Position numbers and translations under genes: made by a program. DNA of 25,807 nucleotides, from contig JBNARI010000024.1 in NCBI GenBank assembly GCA_049718765.1, positions 1-25,807 of the forward strand, written 5' to 3'. Source of the DNA: JBNARI01 sp049718765 (GTDB lineage: Bacteria > Bacillota > Sulfobacillia > DUMF01). Positions 21,292 to 25,807 of the stretch are shown in pieces. The notes beneath the pieces are model-generated. The model was not told the origin of the DNA, made no database searches, and saw nothing but the letters and a program-made list of their open reading frames with translations. Within the stretch, counting starts at the first letter, position 1. Each line of letters begins with the position of its first letter.

Positions 21292-22881
21292 TCAGGTACG
21301 GGATATCACCCTGGCCAAAGCAATCAACACACCTGTGAAACCCTCACCGCCCAAAAGCCCAGAAGAAATCACGGTGCCCGCTTCGTTTAACTGTGGACGT
21401 CTCCTGTTCACCACGTACCTCACAAGCCCTCCAATGCCTGCTGTGGTGGACACGGGCATTGGCAAGTACATGCCAATACCAATCGTCATGCCAGGGACAC
21501 CAGCAAAGTTGAGCAGTCCTCCCAACACAAGTCCTACCGCGAAGGCACTCGGATTTGGCAAGCCCTGAACCATGGTGGAAACGGCGTAGGCCTGGGGGGC
21601 AACCAATTCAGTGCCAGGGCCCATGGCCCCGTACGCAGCCCGCATTATCCCCAGCACCAACACCGACACCACCGCCCCCACAAGCCCGCCCACCGCCTCG
21701 GCAACCATTTGGGCTTTGGGGCTAGTGCCCAGGATGTGGCCAGCCTTGAAGTCTTGCAGTGCATCGCCAGCAAGGCCACAGGCTATCGCCACTACCGCGG
21801 CCAACAGGAAGCTTTCAATCATGCCTGGAGTCATCAGCGCCTTCACCGCCAGGAGAACCAGGATCCCAAACACCTCCATGGGGTCTATCCCTGTCTGGCC
21901 AGTGATGGTGGCTGCCATCGCCGTGGTCACCCAGGTGCCAGCGATGGTGAGTACACTGCAAATCAGGTTTATCCCAGCAGCGCCAGTCAGCGCTAGGGCA
22001 ACTCCAGCAAGCACCAGGGGCACAACACCATTCCGCCTCTTGCCTGTTTCACACCTGTGGGACGAGAAAGCAGCAAACATCGTGCAGGCTCTTGGAATAG
22101 TTTGACGGACCAGCACTCCAATTCCAGAGCCCACAATGAGACCGATGCCCAGGCTGTTTTTGAAGGCGGTAGCCGCAGCCACGTCAGGGAAAAAGCCCAG
22201 TCGAATACCTAGCGGAATCACTCCAAAATATGCAATCAGGCTGCCCAGGAGCCAAGTGCCCATAAACAATGGGCCTATGATGTAACCTATGCCCATCGCC
22301 ATGGGCGACAGGTACATCCCGAAGAACACGTTCCTGGCAGTTAGGGCCCTGGGCATCACCGATGCGGGCACAAGTGCCCACTGGTCCCTCATTGCAGTGA
22401 AAACCGCGGACGCACCCAGAGAACCGAAAAGCAAGCGCGCCTTCTTGCCACCTTGGTCCCCAGCTATGAGGGTCTGGGAAGAAGCAATGCCTAACGGATA
22501 CGGTAGCTTTTCCGCCTCTATGAACTGCCTTCGTAACAACCCGGTGAACACCAACCCCAATATGGTACCGCTCAGGGCTACGACCAAAAGGGTGGTCTGG
22601 CTGACCTGGGCAGCCTTGTCCACCATCCAGATGCCAGGTATTGTGAACGCGACGCCCCCTGCGACCAGGCCGCCAGCTGACATGGCAGTGTGGGTTACGT
22701 TCACCTCATTGAGGTTGGTCTTGCCCAGGGCTTTCAACACCACAAATGAAAGGATGGCCACGAATATGGTTGGCCACGGCAGGGCTCCCATCCTAAGCGC
22801 CACGTACATGGAACTAGCCGTAACGAGCACTGAACCGCCAGCTCCGAGCAACATCGACCGAAGAGTAAGTTCCTTGCTCAT
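21292..22881 (-). CDS. OPT-family oligopeptide transporter
   Basis: Integral membrane protein of 529 aa with roughly a dozen or more hydrophobic helices and almost no soluble segments. Family features are TNLNEVNVTHTAMSAGG near residue 55 (the OPT N-E-N..T..SAG signature), the AEKLPYPLGIA stretch typical of loop regions between helices, and FPDVAAATAFKNSLGIG. OPT transporters are proton-coupled importers of peptides or metal chelates; the substrate cannot be read here, but the adjoining aminopeptidase gene suggests small peptides. ATG 22879-22881 has GGAGGT 8 nt upstream, overlapping the peptidase stop; the gap is 6 bp. The downstream 82 bp to the structured element contain only a 6-bp hairpin (21249-21264). 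Confidence 0.93.
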   Translation of the reverse strand: MSKELTLRSMLLGAGGSVLVTASSMYVALRMGALPWPTIFVAILSFVVLKALGKTNLNEVNVTHTAMSAGGLVAGGVAFTIPGIWMVDKAAQVSQTTLLVVALSGTILGLVFTGLLRRQFIEAEKLPYPLGIASSQTLIAGDQGGKKARLLFGSLGASAVFTAMRDQWALVPASVMPRALTARNVFFGMYLSPMAMGIGYIIGPLFMGTWLLGSLIAYFGVIPLGIRLGFFPDVAAATAFKNSLGIGLIVGSGIGVLVRQTIPRACTMFAAFSSHRCETGKRRNGVVPLVLAGVALALTGAAGINLICSVLTIAGTWVTTAMAATITGQTGIDPMEVFGILVLLAVKALMTPGMIESFLLAAVVAIACGLAGDALQDFKAGHILGTSPKAQMVAEAVGGLVGAVVSVLVLGIMRAAYGAMGPGTELVAPQAYAVSTMVQGLPNPSAFAVGLVLGGLLNFAGVPGMTIGIGMYLPMPVSTTAGIGGLVRYVVNRRRPQLNEAGTVISSGLLGGEGFTGVLIALARVISRT

Positions 22882-22887
22882 CCCCTA

Positions 22888-23907
22888 TTACCTCCCATAT
22901 TGCGTTTGGCCTAACAAATCGCGGTAAGCCTTGAGCCCAGCCACGCCTTCTGCTGCAATCACCGCATCGACGATGGCATCCGCAACCACTTCACAGGCAA
23001 GCGTGCCGACCACGTTTGGATCTGCGTTCACCTCACAGGTAGCCATGGTGAAAACTGTGTCCCCATCGAACAAGGTGTGCACTGGTCTCACTGCAAGCGC
23101 AAGACCATCGTGGCCCATGTAGCAAACTCTTTTGGCTTGAGCTTTTGTTAGCCTCGCGTTGGTGGCCACCACTACCACGGTGGTATTGGTGGTGAAACCA
23201 CCGGCGTAGCCCAGCTGTGTTTGGACCATGAGGGAGGCGGTATCAGCAAAGCCCTCGAGGGAATCGTTCAGTGTCCCCGCCAAGATCTGACCAGTGTACG
23301 GGTTCACCACATCTCCAAAAGCGTTCACTACAACAATGGCTCCCACAACCAGCTGGCCTACCCGCCTGCTTGAAGTGCCCAACCCCCCCTTCATGGCAAA
23401 CTTCATGCCCTTTAACTTGCCCACAGTGGCACCAGTTCCAGCCCCGATGTTCCCCCTCCCGCATTCCCGCGAAGATGCAGCCACACACGCAAGGTAGCCC
23501 ATAGCCTTGTCTGGACGGCGCTTTGGACTTCCCACTGCCAGGTCGAAGATCACCGCTGCAGGCACTATGGGCACACGCGCAACACCAGCCTCGAAGCCAA
23601 TACCCCTTTCCTCAAGGTATTGCATGACCCCACAGGCTGCTTCAAGTCCAAAGGCGCTTCCACCGGTTAGCACTACAGCGTGAACTTGCTCGACCAAGTT
23701 GGATGGGTCGAGAAGGTCTGTTTCCCTGGTGCCAGGTGCCCCTCCCCTGACATCTGCCGCTGCCACAGCCCCTTTTTCGCAGATCACCACCGTGCAACCC
23801 GTCAGGGCTTCGAGGTCGCTGGCATGCCCCACGATTATCCCTGGCACATCCGTGATACTTCCTCTAGGTATTTCGCCCAAGCCTAACCCCCCCATCAGCT
23901 CCTTCAC
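22888..23907 (-). CDS. P1 family (S58, DmpA-like) peptidase
   Basis: Ntn-type self-cleaving aminopeptidase of the DmpA/BapA superfamily, up to 339 aa. The N-terminal ITDVPGIIVGHASD opening, DVRGGAPGTRETDLLDP, VVLTGGSAFGLEAACGVM, and GNIGAGTGATVGK followed by KGGLGTSS are diagnostic. The predicted autocleavage site lies at GFTTNTTVVVVATNA, where a Thr would become the N-terminal nucleophile of the small chain; DmpA itself uses Ser. There is no signal peptide, so it acts in the cytosol. The start is uncertain: GTG 23907 has no ribosome binding site, ATG 23895 has AAGGAG too close, and TTG 23880 has a G-run at good spacing. It is 6 bp upstream of the OPT gene, implying import followed by N-terminal cleavage of peptides or beta-amino-acid amides. 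Confidence 0.92.
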   Translation of the reverse strand: MKELMGGLGLGEIPRGSITDVPGIIVGHASDLEALTGCTVVICEKGAVAAADVRGGAPGTRETDLLDPSNLVEQVHAVVLTGGSAFGLEAACGVMQYLEERGIGFEAGVARVPIVPAAVIFDLAVGSPKRRPDKAMGYLACVAASSRECGRGNIGAGTGATVGKLKGMKFAMKGGLGTSSRRVGQLVVGAIVVVNAFGDVVNPYTGQILAGTLNDSLEGFADTASLMVQTQLGYAGGFTTNTTVVVVATNARLTKAQAKRVCYMGHDGLALAVRPVHTLFDGDTVFTMATCEVNADPNVVGTLACEVVADAIVDAVIAAEGVAGLKAYRDLLGQTQYGR

Positions 23908-24006
23908 ATCTGCAATTACAGCTGACTACCTTGATGCCAATATGATACACCACCTACGCAGGCTCCTACCAGGTGAAAACATAGCATTCGGTCGGTCCAA
24001 TCGCGG

Positions 24007-24168
24007 TTAAGGAGAGTTCGCGGGCACGGTATAACGCCCCAACGTAGGTATGCGTCGTCGTTTCCAGCAGGGCAGTGTCTCGCTTGCGGTTGGGCTAAAC
24101 TCCGTGAAGTGGAACACGGACTCTTGGGTGCTTTCAGTGGAAACCAATACTCGCTCTTGGATCAACAT
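24007..24168 (-). CDS. Possible 53-aa hypothetical ORF
   Basis: Starts ATG 24166-24168 one base after the stop of the preceding small ORF (TAAGATG) and reads MLIQERVLVSTESTQESVF, then FHFTEFSPTASETLPCW, then KRRRIPTLGR to a TAA at 24007. I do not recognise it. The sequence is mixed polar/aliphatic with no signal peptide or membrane span. There is no ribosome binding site of its own, so expression would need coupling. It may be a fragment of a decayed gene. A plus-strand frame overlaps most of it. Confidence 0.2.
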   Translation of the reverse strand: MLIQERVLVSTESTQESVFHFTEFSPTASETLPCWKRRRIPTLGRYTVPANSP

Positions 24169-24169
24169 C

Positions 24170-24337
24170 TTAGCCCGTGACGACATGGACACAGGACCCG
24201 TCTCCGGTGGAAAGCACCCCTGCTCCGACCAGCTCATTGAAGGTTGCCCCAGGTAGTGAATGCCCTATTAGCTGCCGAAGATGTACACCCCGTCGCCGTT
24301 CGGGTTGCCACAAACGCTGGTATTCTATCAGCTTCAT
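24170..24337 (-). CDS. Possible 55-aa hypothetical ORF
   Basis: From ATG 24335-24337 it reads MKLIEYQRLWQPERRRG, then VHLRQLIGHSLPGATF, then NELVGAGVLSTGDG to TAA 24170-24172. Not recognised. The open frame continues upstream without a start to a TGA near 24380. A GGGAGG lies 25 nt before the ATG, too far to count. It sits downstream of the HD-GYP gene on the same strand and immediately before the 53-aa ORF. It could be a gene remnant or chance. Confidence 0.2.
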   Translation of the reverse strand: MKLIEYQRLWQPERRRGVHLRQLIGHSLPGATFNELVGAGVLSTGDGSCVHVVTG

Positions 24338-24364
24338 TATGCTGCAAGGCCCGGCGTTGTCCTC

Positions 24365-24394
24365 CCGTACGTCGTTCTTTCAGTAAACGTACGG
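24365..24394. repeat. Hairpin CCGTACGT/ACGTACGG after the HD-GYP gene
   Basis: CCGTACGT (24365-24372), a 14-nt loop and ACGTACGG (24387-24394): a perfect 8-bp stem whose arms contain the palindrome CGTACG. It lies 8 bp beyond the HD-GYP stop. No U tract follows on either strand, so if it is a terminator it is not a standard intrinsic one. Confidence 0.4.
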
Positions 24395-24402
24395 TAGCAT
24401 GT

Positions 24403-25734
24403 TCACTTACGGAAGAGCTGCCTTGAACGGATTTGGTAGCTCAGCATCTGCTGCAGCAGGAAGGACCTGGTCTTTTCTGCAATGTTGGTGAAGGCAAAGA
24501 TGAATCGCTCCGATCCAGAGATCCTCCTGAGAATGAATCCTGGGACGTCAACGCTGGCACCGTTGGGAAACACCAGTTTCATCTTGCCGACTGCATGGCC
24601 TAAAACGTGCACGCTCTTGCTGTCCTTGGCAGAGAACTCTGCTGCAGAAGCGGAGAGCCTGGTGATCACCACATCGAACACAGAGTTGCCAGCCATGAGT
24701 TTTCCCGGGAAATTCCAGAACACGCTGAAGTACCTGTTGTCCTCTCTGAGGCGGAGCCTGGTGATGGAAGCGGCAATTCCTCCCACTGGCAGCAGCTCGG
24801 CATCGTACTCGTACAGCGTATAAGCTCGCTCCACAAGTATGAGGGCTGACATTGAACCTTGTTCCTTCTCAAACTCGTAAACTACCCCGTCAGCCCGAAA
24901 AACCCGTTCGTCTTTGACCTTCATTATGGTGCCTTCGTAAAGCTTGCGAGTTTCGCCCCTGTCAATCAGGAGGAAGGCAGGCACCATGGGTTCTTCAATG
25001 GTATCCGAAACAGATCGCAGTCTCTCCAGAAACACAACCTTGGCAACGTCGGCAATTTCTGGGTCGAAGTCTTTCCCCTTGCACGCTTCCAGTTCATCAA
25101 CCACTTCTTCGGGCTTGAAGGACTCCCTGTACGGCCGTTTGGAAACCATCGCGTCGATTGCGTCAGCTACTTTGATTATTCGACTCTCAAGAGGTATACG
25201 ATCTCGAGCTAAGCCCAAGGGGTATCCAGTGCCGTCGTACTTTTCGTGGTGGAACCTAATCCACTCGGGTATGTCCCTGAGATCGTCAAAGTCCCCCAAC
25301 AAGTTCCCGGTGATCTCGAAGCCGTAGTCCGGATGCTTCTGCACCATGCTTCGCTCAGCCGGAGTCAGTGGTCTAGGGCTTGCGAGCATCTCTCTGGGCA
25401 GCCATACGTTTCCAATATCGTGAAACATGGCGGCCAAGTACAGGCGTTCTAGCCTCTCAGCTGGGTATGCAGTTCGTCTCGCTATCTCAACAGCCCAAAA
25501 TCCCACATTCTGGGCGTGGAAAGCCATGTCTTCAAGTCTTATCTTACTCAGCTCGTGCAGCCACAACAGCGACTCTACTGCTTTCCTCCACCTGATGTCT
25601 TCCTCGATGATAGCAATGACTGCAGCCCGGTTGTGCTCCAAGAAACGCTTGATCTGCTCCACGGGAATATTGCCTGCAGAGATGGCTTTCACACCACCAA
25701 TCACCAAGTTCCTTACTGAGACCGGGACGAACAT
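24403..25734 (-). CDS. HD-GYP domain phosphodiesterase with C-terminal PilZ-like domain
   Basis: Probable c-di-GMP hydrolase of 443 aa. A helical N-terminal region (1-65) shows no sensor or membrane segment. The HD-GYP domain (about 65-240) has FHAQNVGFWA (first His), HDIGN (105-109, Asn where Lys is usual), HPDYG, HHEKYDGTGYP (162-172, GYP intact) and KVADAIDAMVSKRPYR. A second half (about 265-443) resembles a YcgR N-domain followed by PilZ: GTIMKVKDERVF, then LSASAAEFSAKDS at the DxSxxG position, GKMKLVFPNG, and the typical PilZ tail RFIFAFTNIAEKTRSFLLQQ. The RxxxR and DxSxxG c-di-GMP contacts are not evident. ATG 25732-25734 has AGGAG 4 nt upstream. The 73 bp to the window end hold no clear promoter. 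Confidence 0.9.
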   Translation of the reverse strand: MFVPVSVRNLVIGGVKAISAGNIPVEQIKRFLEHNRAAVIAIIEEDIRWRKAVESLLWLHELSKIRLEDMAFHAQNVGFWAVEIARRTAYPAERLERLYLAAMFHDIGNVWLPREMLASPRPLTPAERSMVQKHPDYGFEITGNLLGDFDDLRDIPEWIRFHHEKYDGTGYPLGLARDRIPLESRIIKVADAIDAMVSKRPYRESFKPEEVVDELEACKGKDFDPEIADVAKVVFLERLRSVSDTIEEPMVPAFLLIDRGETRKLYEGTIMKVKDERVFRADGVVYEFEKEQGSMSALILVERAYTLYEYDAELLPVGGIAASITRLRLREDNRYFSVFWNFPGKLMAGNSVFDVVITRLSASAAEFSAKDSKSVHVLGHAVGKMKLVFPNGASVDVPGFILRRISGSERFIFAFTNIAEKTRSFLLQQMLSYQIRSRQLFRK

Positions 25735-25807
25735 TTCGCTCCTACTATCTGGCTCTCCAGAGTCTTCCGTGATCTCTGAAGATCCCGGAACTTATTGTGG
25801 TTTCTGA

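Larger units (their letters stand above)
23908..24402. other. 495-bp gap between P1 peptidase and HD-GYP genes
   Basis: No recognised gene. It contains two short minus-strand open frames in tandem (24170-24337, 24007-24168), a competing plus-strand frame of 68 codons (24050-24256), an 8-bp palindromic-arm hairpin (24365-24394) and a possible -10 TATCAT on the minus strand (23947-23942) before the peptidase gene. Arg CGT codons are more frequent than in neighbouring genes in the plus frame. It may be the remains of a lost gene; nothing identifies which. Confidence 0.5.

Noticed and set aside
24050..24256. Plus-strand 68-codon ORF in the gap before the HD-GYP gene
   Set aside because: No ribosome binding site, no recognisable domain, Arg CGT-rich codon use unlike neighbours, and it overlaps a minus-strand frame that is equally plausible. 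Neither can be chosen from sequence alone.
1..25807. CRISPR arrays, phage genes, rRNA or tRNA genes
   Set aside because: No regularly spaced direct repeats, no phage structural genes and no cloverleaf or rRNA sequence seen in the window.

Overview
The window reads as the chromosome of a Gram-positive, endospore-forming Firmicute (Bacillota) of clostridial type. The evidence is spoIID and ytxC, the ytxC/infC-rpmI-rplT/trkH-trkA/trmH/thrS/pheST/polX/mutS2 neighbourhood, strong GGAGG-type ribosome binding sites, a class A PBP with a cysteine-rich tail, and a mid-50s G+C by eye. Start codons are unusually relaxed: of 21 confident genes I place about 8 on ATG, 8 on GTG, 4 on TTG and one (infC) on ATC. 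I cannot name a genus.

Layout. 1-347 (-): decayed N-terminal part of an IS607-type serine resolvase running off the left edge. 477-2705 (+): class A penicillin-binding protein. 2677-8868 (-): polX, a YetF-type membrane protein, an iPGM-like metalloenzyme, ogt and mutS2, tightly spaced with a 4-bp ogt/mutS2 overlap; three of the five are DNA-repair genes. 8963-13113 (+): histidine phosphatase, then pheS-pheT from their own promoter. 13128-13165: a perfect 15-bp hairpin between convergent pheT and thrS. 13145-19213 (-): one long operon infC-rpmI-rplT-ktrB-ktrA-trmH-thrS, driven by a near-consensus promoter and preceded by an L20-type attenuator leader. 19210-21076 (-): ytxC and spoIID, behind a 106-nt structured element of unknown nature. 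21292-23907 (-): OPT-family transporter plus P1-family (DmpA-like) aminopeptidase, probably a peptide uptake and cleavage pair. 23908-24402: a 495-bp gap with two possible tiny ORFs and a palindromic hairpin. 24403-25734 (-): HD-GYP phosphodiesterase fused to a degenerate PilZ-like domain.

The bulk is housekeeping: translation factors and tRNA synthetases, DNA repair, K+ uptake and cell wall. I found no large novel system. The points most worth a second look are the infC leader (promoter, competing antiterminator/terminator helices, ATC start), the 106-nt element upstream of spoIID, the apparent in-place inversion of pheST with relocation of thrS, the shortened ThrRS TGS domain, hairpins embedded in the 3' coding ends at both convergent junctions, and the HD-GYP/PilZ-like fusion.
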